Assembly (NCBI GenBank): GCA_016125155.1
Contig: WGMI01000010.1
Location: 1 to 64,000, forward strand
Length of the DNA: 64,000 nucleotides
Direction: 5' to 3'
Origin: a bacterium
Lineage (GTDB): Bacteria; Bacteroidota; Bacteroidia; Flavobacteriales; Schleiferiaceae
The translations under genes and the position numbers were made by a program. Of this stretch, positions 1-7,323 are shown piece by piece. How positions within the stretch are numbered: position 1 is the stretch's first letter; each line of letters begins with the position of its first letter. The notes beneath the pieces were generated by a model. That model was not told where the DNA came from and ran no database searches. It saw only the letters and a program-made list of their open reading frames with translations.

Positions 1-116
1 AACACGTGGGCGAAAACGAAGTGAAACTCTCGCTCGGCCACCTGAGCAAGGGCGTCTACACCCTGCGCGTTTCGACGGCCCAAGGCGTCGTAAGCCAGAA
101 AGTCATTCTCGAATAA
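1..116 (+). CDS. T9SS C-terminal sorting domain, 3' fragment of a secreted protein
   Basis: Only the last 37 codons are inside the window, read in frame from base 3 to a TAA at 114-116. The peptide contains HLSKGVYTLRV followed by a short basic strand ending KVILE, which is the usual end of a type IX secretion type-A sorting domain (pattern LxxGxYxLxV...Kxxxx). The rest of the protein, and so its function, lies upstream. A terminator follows at once. The reading is clear, but identification rests on this short tail. Confidence 0.75.
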   Translation, partial: HVGENEVKLSLGHLSKGVYTLRVSTAQGVVSQKVILE

Positions 117-145
117 GGCGGAACCCTCCGCCCCGCGATCCTCGG

Positions 146-179
146 AACCGCCGCGCCCCAAGCGCGGCGGTTTTTTTTT
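146..179 (+). terminator. Rho-independent terminator after the T9SS fragment
   Basis: An 11-bp perfect GC-rich stem (146-156 pairing with 162-172) with a 5-nt loop runs straight into nine T residues. It separates the upstream gene from the next T9SS cargo gene. Confidence 0.92.
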
Positions 180-204
180 GTTCCTGTTGCGAACAAAAGC
201 GAAC

Positions 205-223
205 AATGTGTACATTGTACATT
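205..223. promoter_or_regulatory. Double TGTACA dyad upstream of the T9SS cargo gene
   Basis: Two copies of the self-complementary hexamer TGTACA (209-214 and 216-221), one base apart, form a near-perfect 13-bp palindrome about 27 bases before the ATG at 248. A GAACAA direct repeat with a 10-bp period (191-196 and 201-206) lies just upstream. No TAnnTTTG element is evident here, unlike other genes in the window. The position suits an operator, but the regulator is unknown. Confidence 0.35.
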
Positions 224-247
224 ATCTAACCTAACTCTTTGGAGCAC

Positions 248-2731
248 ATGAAACAACACTTGCTCTTGGGTGCATTTGTAGGACTCTTCGGTTTTGCACA
301 TGCCCAGAACTCGGTCACCTTTCGGGTAGACATGAGCCAACAGTTCTCGATTAGCCCCGATGGGGTGCACATTGCGGGGAACTTTCAAGCCGCGGCGGGC
401 TACCCTTCTGATTGGGATCCTGCGAGCGCCGAAATGCTCGATCCGGACATGGACGGCATCTACGAACTCACGGTAACGCTGCCCAACGGAACCTATCAGT
501 ACAAATTCGTCAATGGCGATGCCTGGGGAACGGACGAAAGCGTTCCGAGTGGTTGCGCGGTGAGCAACAACCGGGAGGTGACCATTTCGGGTAACACCAC
601 CGTTCCAGTGGTGTGTTATGCGCAGTGTACCGCATGCATTGTCAACCCCACGGTAACCTTCCAGGTAGACATGAACCAACAGACCGTGAGCCCGCTCGGG
701 GTGCACGTGGTGGGCAACTGGATGACGGCGGCAGGTTATCCGGCCAACTGGAATCCCGGCATTGCGCAAATGAGCGACAACAACAACGACGGCATCTACG
801 AACTCAGCGTTCAGATTCCATCGGGAACCTATGAGTATAAATACGTCAATGGCGACGACTGGGGCATGGACGAAAACAGCCTGCCCGGAGCCTGCAACTT
901 CTTTGGAAACCGCCAGGTAACCATTGTCAACAGCGTTGCCCTTACGCCTTTCTGCTTCAATACCTGTGCTACCTGCCCCGCTCCGGCCCCGCAGTATATG
1001 ATTACCCTTACCGTCGATGCCACCAACGAATGCGAACTCGATTCCATCGATGTGGCGGGCACGTTTAACGGTTGGACGGGTGGCAACGGCTACGTATTGC
1101 AGCCAACGATGAACGACGGAGAGTATGCCATCACCCTCATGGTCGATTCCGGCTACCACGAATTCAAATTCCGCCGGTATTTCGAGGGCAATTTCAGCTA
1201 CGAAGGCTTCGGTGGCAACCGCAATATCACGGTGAGCGGACCTGGTTCTTTCGGTCCTTATTGCTACAACAGTCTGGGCGCCTGCACCCCCGTTCCCGGT
1301 CCTCAAGACATCACCTTCCGGGTCGATTTGGGCGATTTTGCCGCCGACTCTGCCGGAGTGTTTTTGATGGGCAGTTTTACCATTCCGGCATGGCAAGCAG
1401 GGGCCATTCAACTGACCCAAAACCCCAACTACTGCAATGTGTGGGAAACCACTGTTTCAGGAGTTTGCGAGCAGAATCTGGCCTACTTGTACGTCAATGG
1501 AGACCCCAGTGGTACCGGATTCATCGAATACTTCCCTACAGGCAGCACGGCCTGCTTGGTTCCCAATGGCTTTGGCGGGTGGAACCGCGGTTATACCCGG
1601 GTCAACAGCAACCCCATTGCGCTGGAGCACAGCTTCAATTCGTGCTGGGGCATTTGTGAATACCTCGACCCCCAAGTGAGCTTCAACAACCGCTTTAGTC
1701 ACACCTTTACTTGGAATGCAGACGCCTCCGCCACCCAATACGTGGTCGAATTCCGAGGAGAAGGCGACAGTGTCTACACCACCCGGTTTACGAACAACAC
1801 GGTCTTGACGTTTAGCTTCCCCGGCCCCAACTATTATGAATATAGGGTGGGCGCTTTGGTCAATGGCGTATGGCAGTATTCCTGCTGTCAGTTTATCGAG
1901 GTAGACTGCGTGCCCATGAATGTCGCCATTGTCGAATTCGACGCCCCCTTCTGCGCGGGAGACAATGCTACCTACCGCGCCAACTTCTCGGGTGGTGCCG
2001 GTGCCAAGACCTATTTGTGGAGCACCGGAGCCACGGCCCGTTCTATAACGGTTCAACCGGGTACCTATTGGGTCACGGTGACCGACGCTTACGGTTGCTC
2101 GGCCACGGATACGATTATGGGCGAAACTGCTCAATATTCTGACTACGCGACGACCCTGGTATCTGTGGTCAAGTCCGGAGCTCAGTTTACCGTCAACTGG
2201 AACCCTGCGGTGTTGCCCAACGGTGCCACGGTGTTGGGTTATCGCGCGGGCTATCGCGTTCAGAACACGAGCAATCCTTTTGTGACCAGCGCTTTGCTGT
2301 CAAGCAGCGCCACGAGCCATGTATTTGATTTGAGCGCAGAATGCAATGCCAACTACGAGTTTGTGGTGTATGTGCGCTATCAAGTACCCAACGAACCCGC
2401 TCGTACTTCAGCCCCGAGCTGCCCGATCAGCCGTGGACACAACAACGGCGTTGTTTGCGGTGGTGCGAAGAACGACGGCTTTGCGGCCGGAGTCTCCAGC
2501 GGACTGCTCAATGTGTATCCGAACCCCACCCGCAACTCGGTCTTCGTTTCGATCGAAGGAGCCCATGCCGTGGTGGATGTCCTGGATTTGAGCGGCAAGG
2601 TGTTGAGCACCGCCCAGTACAGTGGTGTGACAGAGGCCCAAATCGAGCTCGGACATCTGCCCTCTGGTTTGTATTTGATCCGCGCCACGACCGACGAAGA
2701 AATTCGTACGGCCCGGATTGTGAAGGAATAA
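248..2731 (+). CDS. Secreted T9SS cargo protein with four E-set/starch-binding-like modules
   Basis: The protein has 827 residues. A Sec signal peptide (MKQHLLLGAFVGLFGFAHA, cut before Q20) is followed by four related modules of about 100-115 residues (roughly 22-130, 134-245, 250-350, 355-470). Each starts with a [VI]TFxVD strand, has GVH[IV].GN or comparable strands, a DGIYEL-type turn, a Y[QE]YK[FY]VNGD strand and conserved cysteines. These resemble E-set/CBM20- or CBM48-like glycan-binding folds. Next come an FN3-like region, a PKD/SprB-like segment (TYLWSTGATA...DAYGCSATD) and a T9SS type-A sorting domain (VYPNPTRNSV...PSGLYLI). No catalytic domain is visible. ATG 248 is preferred over an in-frame TTG at 239 because it starts the signal peptide. 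It is likely exported through the outer membrane as an adhesin or glycan-binding protein; the ligand is unknown. Confidence 0.8.
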   Translation: MKQHLLLGAFVGLFGFAHAQNSVTFRVDMSQQFSISPDGVHIAGNFQAAAGYPSDWDPASAEMLDPDMDGIYELTVTLPNGTYQYKFVNGDAWGTDESVPSGCAVSNNREVTISGNTTVPVVCYAQCTACIVNPTVTFQVDMNQQTVSPLGVHVVGNWMTAAGYPANWNPGIAQMSDNNNDGIYELSVQIPSGTYEYKYVNGDDWGMDENSLPGACNFFGNRQVTIVNSVALTPFCFNTCATCPAPAPQYMITLTVDATNECELDSIDVAGTFNGWTGGNGYVLQPTMNDGEYAITLMVDSGYHEFKFRRYFEGNFSYEGFGGNRNITVSGPGSFGPYCYNSLGACTPVPGPQDITFRVDLGDFAADSAGVFLMGSFTIPAWQAGAIQLTQNPNYCNVWETTVSGVCEQNLAYLYVNGDPSGTGFIEYFPTGSTACLVPNGFGGWNRGYTRVNSNPIALEHSFNSCWGICEYLDPQVSFNNRFSHTFTWNADASATQYVVEFRGEGDSVYTTRFTNNTVLTFSFPGPNYYEYRVGALVNGVWQYSCCQFIEVDCVPMNVAIVEFDAPFCAGDNATYRANFSGGAGAKTYLWSTGATARSITVQPGTYWVTVTDAYGCSATDTIMGETAQYSDYATTLVSVVKSGAQFTVNWNPAVLPNGATVLGYRAGYRVQNTSNPFVTSALLSSSATSHVFDLSAECNANYEFVVYVRYQVPNEPARTSAPSCPISRGHNNGVVCGGAKNDGFAAGVSSGLLNVYPNPTRNSVFVSIEGAHAVVDVLDLSGKVLSTAQYSGVTEAQIELGHLPSGLYLIRATTDEEIRTARIVKE

Positions 2732-2757
2732 CTGAGAGACCCGAATGGTCTTCATCG

Positions 2758-2789
2758 AAGCCGCCTCCTTTGTGGGGCGGCTTTTTTTT
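2758..2789 (+). terminator. Rho-independent terminator after the T9SS cargo gene
   Basis: An 8-bp stem AAGCCGCC/GGCGGCTT (2758-2765 with 2776-2783) is followed by a run of eight Ts, 27 bases after the stop codon. Confidence 0.9.
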
Positions 2790-3280
2790 GGCCTTGAAAA
2801 CGGAGATTTCGGGTATGAAGAACTATACAAACCCCTCTTAAACAGGATTATCCCATATTCGGATTGTGGATATGGAATCAAAAACTACGAGAAAACCAAA
2901 ACGGCTCATTTCTATCGAAATTCACCTATAGTCCTCTAAATTGACGTGGTTTTATTTGCCCATCCAAGAGACACCCTCTAATAGGTCATAGGCGCAATAC
3001 CCTTTCCCCTCGGCATCTCTGGTTCACTCTGCCGAAATCCGTGTATTGACACACTAAAGCACAGTTCCACCATCCTCAATGAACCAATGGGATGACGGAT
3101 CTCCTCCGAATTTTAAACATCCCCCTTTTCTCCAGACTGAAATTCAATCTCGACCCAACTCAAGGGAAATCCCCGCCTACCGGCGTGATTCATCCTCCCA
3201 ACACCCTTCACAACAAAAAAAGGCGATTCGGCGCTAAAAGGCCCAGGATCAAAAAACGGTCGAAAACGGGAGTCAATCCA
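2790..3280. other. Intergenic region with one dispersed-repeat copy
   Basis: No convincing gene is present in these ~490 bases. The stretch lies between convergent transcription units and holds the ~85-nt repeat at 2849-2936. A frame open on the plus strand from 3092 runs into and opposite the aminotransferase gene and looks like no protein family. I could not identify a clear terminator for the long minus-strand operon that ends at 3281. Confidence 0.6.
2849..2936. repeat. Dispersed ~85-nt repeat, copy A
   Basis: It starts with an imperfect hairpin, CCATAT/ATATGG (2853-2858 and 2870-2875, 11-nt loop), and ends with TCGAAATT...TAGTCC (2915-2934). The head and the tail resemble those of two tandem copies near 61.7-61.9 kb, with similar head-to-tail spacing (~82-86 nt). 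Like those copies it lies just past the terminator of a plus-strand T9SS cargo gene. Its nature (REP/MITE-like element or small RNA) is unknown. Confidence 0.5.
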
Positions 3281-4429
3281 TCAATCGAAATAGGCACGCA
3301 AAGCCGCTTCGATACGCTCCCAATCGGACTCGGTGAGATTGGAACCCGACGGCAAGCACAGACCCTGGTCGAACAACCGCTCAGAAACCCCATTCGCATA
3401 CATCGGTGCCGAGGTAAAAATGGGCTGGAGGTGCATGGGCTTCCAAAGCGGACGGGCTTCGATGTTCTCGGTCTCCAACGCCAGACGCAGACCTTCGCGA
3501 CTCTTGCCCCCATTGCGCGCGGGATCAAAGGCCACACAGCTCAACCAGCGATTCGAGAAAGAACGAGTATCTTCCTCCTGATATTCAAAAACATAACCCA
3601 GAGCTTCAAACGACCGAAACAAGGCCACATAGCGCGCGTAGTGGGCGCGACGGGCAGCAATACGATCGTCGAGGACCTCCATCTGACCCAGCCCGATTCC
3701 GGCCAATACATTGCTCATGCGGTAGTTATAGCCTATGTGTGAATGCTGGTAATGAGGAGCGGCATCGCGTGCCTGGGTCGAAAGAAAGCGCGACTTCTCG
3801 ATCAGCGCTGCTTCGTTGCCGATCAGGGCACCACCGCCCGAGGTTGTGATGATTTTGTTGCCGTTAAAGCTCAAAACCCCCAGGCGACCAAAGCTCCCGC
3901 ATTTTTGACCGTCAAACGTACTGCCGAGGGCTTCCGCGGCATCTTCCAACAGGGGCAATCCGTATTGTTCGGCTAAGGTTCCAATGCGATCCATTTGAGC
4001 GGGCATTCCGTACAAATGAACCGGTATAATGGCCTTTACATTCAGTCCCCGGGCGCGGCTCTCGACAATAGCGCGCTCCAGTTGCTCGGGATCCATATTC
4101 CAAGTGCCGGGCTCCGAATCGACGAATACAGGGGTGGCGCCCAGATAGGCCACGGGATTGGCCGAAGCCGAAAAGGTCATGCTCTGCACAATAACGGCAT
4201 CTCCGGGGCCTACGTCGAGTAAAATCAAACCAAGGTGGAGGGCGGCCGTACCCGAACTCAGGGCAGCCGCGTGTCCGACCCCATTGTATTCGGCCAATCG
4301 GCGTTCAAATTCGTTGACATGCGGGCCCAAAGGGGCGATCCAATTGGTCGCAAAGGCTTCTGCCACGTAGTCTTGCTCGCGTCCGCCCATATGCGGAGAA
4401 GAGAGCCAAATCTTGGGTTTCATGCTCAT
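3281..4429 (-). CDS. DegT/DnrJ/EryC1/StrS-family sugar aminotransferase (PglE-like)
   Basis: This 382-residue PLP enzyme aminates a keto-sugar nucleotide. The internal-aldimine lysine is near residue 192 in SFNGNKIITTSGGG, and the PLP-contacting Asp is near 163 in LLEDAAEA. The lysine motif is the PglE/LegC type (UDP-4-keto-6-deoxy-GlcNAc C4 aminotransferases) rather than the WbpE type. It is the last gene of the large operon, 38 bp after a PglD-like acetyltransferase, a pairing typical of bacillosamine-type (diNAcBac) synthesis. The PglF dehydratase expected to feed it is not in the window. ATG 4429 is chosen because an upstream frame extension would overlap the neighbour; ATG 4423 is equally possible. 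Family is certain; the exact substrate is inferred. Confidence 0.88.
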   Translation of the reverse strand: MSMKPKIWLSSPHMGGREQDYVAEAFATNWIAPLGPHVNEFERRLAEYNGVGHAAALSSGTAALHLGLILLDVGPGDAVIVQSMTFSASANPVAYLGATPVFVDSEPGTWNMDPEQLERAIVESRARGLNVKAIIPVHLYGMPAQMDRIGTLAEQYGLPLLEDAAEALGSTFDGQKCGSFGRLGVLSFNGNKIITTSGGGALIGNEAALIEKSRFLSTQARDAAPHYQHSHIGYNYRMSNVLAGIGLGQMEVLDDRIAARRAHYARYVALFRSFEALGYVFEYQEEDTRSFSNRWLSCVAFDPARNGGKSREGLRLALETENIEARPLWKPMHLQPIFTSAPMYANGVSERLFDQGLCLPSGSNLTESDWERIEAALRAYFD

Positions 4430-4467
4430 CGGAATGGTGTAAAGGCCGTTTCGAATGCAAAGGTCGT

Positions 4468-5067
4468 TCAGAGTTCGGAGCGTTGCATCAGGCGAGCCGG
4501 ATTGCCCACCACCTTGGCGCCGTTGGGTACGGTTCGGATGACCACACTTCCGGCTCCGATCACGGCCCATTTTCCCACTTCAACGCCCGGAATCACCACG
4601 GCTCCGGCACCTACATGGGTCCCTTCTCCAACGACAACGTTGCCTGTAAGGGTGGCATTGGGGCTGATGTGGGCAAAGTCGCCAATGCGCGCGTCGTGAT
4701 CGACCACACAGCCGGTATTCAAAATGACGTGCTTCCCTATGCGCGAACCGGGGTTGATGAGCACTCCGGCCATCACCACACTGCCTTCCCCGATCTCGAC
4801 GTCTTCGGCTATTTGGGCCGAAGGATGAATGGCCATTCCAAATCGAAAACCGGAAAAACGCCCGGACAACATCTGGCGAATCCGATTGTTCCCCACCGAT
4901 AGGATGAGTTCCTCGGCCCGCGAAGCATGCGGGGTTTGGAGGACCGGCACCCCCATCAGGAGATTCCCGACAGGCTTGTCGTCCCAAAAAGCTTCGGGTT
5001 CTATCCCCCTTCTTCTCAGGATATCAAGAATTACTTTGCCGTGACCGCTGGCGCCGAACAGAATCAT
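4468..5067 (-). CDS. PglD/NeuD-family sugar O/N-acetyltransferase
   Basis: This 199-residue protein begins with the NeuD/PglD nucleotide-sugar-binding fold (MILFGASGHGKVILDIL) and continues as a left-handed beta-helix of hexapeptide repeats (around residues 85-185), with the catalytic-type His in NTGCVVDHDARIGDF. The family transfers acetyl from acetyl-CoA to an amino group on UDP-sugars (PglD) or to sialic acids (NeuD). Its place directly before a PglE-like aminotransferase argues for the PglD role. The ATG overlaps the stop of the upstream PIG-L gene by 4 bp, so the two are translationally coupled. Confidence 0.87.
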   Translation of the reverse strand: MILFGASGHGKVILDILRRRGIEPEAFWDDKPVGNLLMGVPVLQTPHASRAEELILSVGNNRIRQMLSGRFSGFRFGMAIHPSAQIAEDVEIGEGSVVMAGVLINPGSRIGKHVILNTGCVVDHDARIGDFAHISPNATLTGNVVVGEGTHVGAGAVVIPGVEVGKWAVIGAGSVVIRTVPNGAKVVGNPARLMQRSEL

Positions 5068-5741
5068 CGCACAATGAGGCGTTCGAGTTCAAAAGCTTCG
5101 GCCCGGTGAACGTTGATGGTGGCTCCCCTGAGTTTGGCGAGTGCTTCGAGTGCCTCCAAGGAACGCGAGTGCGGAAAATCCATCAACTGCGAGCCAAAGC
5201 ACTTCATGGCCTCGAGTTTGGCTTCAAAACAACTGCTCACATCGACAAAAACATTCGGCTCGAACCGTTCGTCGCCCTGTACGGGGGCCCATTCGGTTTC
5301 GCTCAAGGTTTCGTAGCAGTAGACTTCGGCCGGACATTGGCTGCGGCCCGGGCGCAAGGCTACGAGGGCGCTTCGATAAATGACGCGGTGGTCTTCGTGC
5401 AGATCGCCAGGATGCGGCAAATAGACCACCTCGGGCGCCAATTCGCGGACTGTTTGACCGATGTGGTTCGAAATGGGATAGGCTGGACTGCTGCTGAGCC
5501 GGGGGGCCGGAAACTCGGCAAAATGGGTCTGGGTTACTCCGAGAACGGCGTGCGCTTTGAGCGCCTCGGCGCGGATGGCTTCGACCTGTTCGGGGCGAAA
5601 CAACTCGGGCGCGCCCACCGATGCATTGGTGGCGATCAATACGTGCACGGCATCGCCTTGGAGCACGTGTTTGCACATCGTCGCTCCACAGCCCAATACC
5701 TCGTCGTCGGCATGAGGGGCAATCACCAAAACGGTCTTCAT
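5064..5741 (-). CDS. PIG-L/LmbE family N-deacetylase
   Basis: At 225 residues this has the zinc-dependent PIG-L fold: a first metal motif PHADDEVLGCG near residue 9 (PHADD instead of the usual HPDD) and a second, PHPGDLHEDHR, near residue 109. The family removes N-acetyl groups from GlcNAc-containing molecules. It sits between the PglD-like acetyltransferase and a formyltransferase-like gene with ATGA overlaps on both sides. It may therefore free an amino group that is then re-acylated, or trim the mature glycan. The true substrate cannot be told from sequence. Confidence 0.85.
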   Translation of the reverse strand: MKTVLVIAPHADDEVLGCGATMCKHVLQGDAVHVLIATNASVGAPELFRPEQVEAIRAEALKAHAVLGVTQTHFAEFPAPRLSSSPAYPISNHIGQTVRELAPEVVYLPHPGDLHEDHRVIYRSALVALRPGRSQCPAEVYCYETLSETEWAPVQGDERFEPNVFVDVSSCFEAKLEAMKCFGSQLMDFPHSRSLEALEALAKLRGATINVHRAEAFELERLIVR

Positions 5742-6700
5742 GGTTGTTCCAGTTTGAGAAGGCGCTCTTTGAGCGCGATCATTTCGTCTTCGAGATTCAG
5801 CCCCAACTTGTCGCCCACCTGAGGAAGCCTTGAAGCCGTGGTTTCAAGATCGCGCAACCACAACAATCCCGTCCCGCACTGCACCAACCAGCCCCGTTCG
5901 GGATGGGTCAGCAATACCCGTCCCGCAACGCCTTTAATGCGCATAGCGGTCTCTATTTCGGACTTCCAGACCACGAGTTTGCGGTCCCTAAACCAGGTGT
6001 AGGCCCCAGGATGCGGGCGGCTACTGGCTTTGATGAGTCGATCGAGCGCCTCCGCACTTCGATTCCAATCGAGCCAACCGTCTTCCGGACCGCGCTTGCC
6101 CAGCCAACTGGCGCGGGCTTCGTCTTGGGGAACGGGGTTCCAAACTCCGTTGATCAAATCGGGCAGCCAACGGTCGAGCGCCCGGTCGATGGCCTCGCCC
6201 AAACGGTGTTCAACCACCCCCGCATCGTCGTCGGGGCCCGGTTGGAAGACTTCCTGAACGAAAATCGGCCCATCGTCGGCCCCCTCACCCATCAAAAAGA
6301 AATTGGCCGCGGCGGGCAATCCATCGTGAACAATCCAGGCCAAAGGTGCCCTTCCCCGCCCTTCTGGCAAGGCGGTAGGGTGGAATCCAACAATGCCCAT
6401 CGGGGGCATGGTGAGCCACTCTGGACCGAGCAGTTGCGAAAAGCCCACGGCAAAGATCAAATCCGGTTGGCGGATGCGCATCCACTCGAGGTGGGTTGCA
6501 TCGCCAATCTTTTGATAGCCCTGATAATCGAGTCCGAGTTGGGCAGACAATGCCTTTAAATCGGCCCATCCACTGACCCGTTCCACCTGGGCCGGTTCAT
6601 GCCCCAAGACCCCGACCACCTCGAAACCGTGGCGAACGAGGGCTTCAAGCGTCAATGCACTGGTACGCACGGCTCCGATCAGACCGACCTTCAGGCTCAT
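5738..6700 (-). CDS. Formyltransferase-like protein (methionyl-tRNA/sugar formyltransferase fold)
   Basis: This 320-residue protein has an N-terminal formyl-transferase domain (GLIGAVRTSALTLEAL, then GFHPTALPEGRGRAPL near residue 104, then EGADDGPIFVQ near 143) and a C-terminal Fmt_C-like barrel. Relatives in glycan loci N-formylate amino sugars using N10-formyl-tetrahydrofolate. The catalytic His and Asp are visible, but the Asn two residues before the His (NxH in classical enzymes) is Gly here, so the reaction is uncertain. It overlaps both neighbours by 4 bp. A housekeeping methionyl-tRNA formyltransferase is unlikely given the context. Confidence 0.75.
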   Translation of the reverse strand: MSLKVGLIGAVRTSALTLEALVRHGFEVVGVLGHEPAQVERVSGWADLKALSAQLGLDYQGYQKIGDATHLEWMRIRQPDLIFAVGFSQLLGPEWLTMPPMGIVGFHPTALPEGRGRAPLAWIVHDGLPAAANFFLMGEGADDGPIFVQEVFQPGPDDDAGVVEHRLGEAIDRALDRWLPDLINGVWNPVPQDEARASWLGKRGPEDGWLDWNRSAEALDRLIKASSRPHPGAYTWFRDRKLVVWKSEIETAMRIKGVAGRVLLTHPERGWLVQCGTGLLWLRDLETTASRLPQVGDKLGLNLEDEMIALKERLLKLEQP

Positions 6701-7320
6701 GATTGGCCGGAAGATGGGGTTCCCGAATCGGTGGCGCTAGGAACGGGTTTGCGGGTAAAGCGCTCTTCGCCCAAAATCACAATCAAAATCGTTTTGAGCA
6801 AAATTCCGAGGTCAAGACCCAAGCTCAGACGCTCTACATAGCGCCGGTCGTAGGCCCAGCGCTCGGGCCAGCTCAAAAAGATGTTTCCATTGACCTGGGC
6901 CAAACCGGTCAAACCGGGACGAACCTCCAAACGCTTTTTTCCATCTTCGTTGAACTCGCTCAGCTGAGTTGGGAGTCCTGGCCGGGGCCCGACCAGCGAC
7001 ATCTCGCCCCGCAATACGTTGAGGATTTGAGGCAATTCGTCCAACTTGGTTCTGCGGAGAACGCCCCCAACCCGAGTGATCTCGGCGTTGCCCTTGAGCA
7101 CCTCGGTGTGCACCGTGCGGGGCTTGTCGGTCATGGTTCTGAGTTTAAACACCTTGAACAACTTGCCATGGCGTCCGAGCCGTTCCTGGTTGTAGAACAC
7201 CGGGCCCCGGCTGTCGATGGCCACCAGGGCCATACACAACAGTAGTACAGGTCCAAACACAATTAAAACCGCCAAGGCGACCCCAAAGTCCAAAACCCGT
7301 TTGAGTGCGTTGCGATACAC
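6697..7320 (-). CDS. Initiating phosphoglycosyl transferase (PglC-like sugar transferase)
   Basis: This 207-residue monotopic phosphoglycosyl transferase has one N-terminal hydrophobic re-entrant helix (residues ~9-32), the FKLRTM motif near residue 58, the catalytic Asp-Glu pair in TKLDELPQ and the LVGPRPG motif. Such enzymes move a phospho-sugar from a UDP-sugar to undecaprenyl phosphate, the first membrane step of repeat-unit assembly. The small PglC form lacks the extra membrane domain of WbaP/WcaJ. With the PglD/PglE-like neighbours it suggests that a bacillosamine-type sugar is the first residue. It overlaps the downstream formyltransferase gene by 4 bp. Confidence 0.9.
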   Translation of the reverse strand: MYRNALKRVLDFGVALAVLIVFGPVLLLCMALVAIDSRGPVFYNQERLGRHGKLFKVFKLRTMTDKPRTVHTEVLKGNAEITRVGGVLRRTKLDELPQILNVLRGEMSLVGPRPGLPTQLSEFNEDGKKRLEVRPGLTGLAQVNGNIFLSWPERWAYDRRYVERLSLGLDLGILLKTILIVILGEERFTRKPVPSATDSGTPSSGQS

Positions 7321-7323
7321 GGT

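Noticed and set aside
56-1420. 454-codon frame opposite the T9SS cargo gene
   Set aside because: Low-complexity His/Val/Arg-rich product mirroring the repeat modules; the plus strand has a signal peptide and sorting domain.
2790-3280. Structured RNA or riboswitch in the long intergenic region
   Set aside because: Apart from the repeat hairpin I see no conserved RNA class, and no gene starts downstream on either side.
5738-6700. Housekeeping methionyl-tRNA formyltransferase
   Set aside because: Missing the NxH Asn, and embedded in a glycan operon without def or other translation genes.
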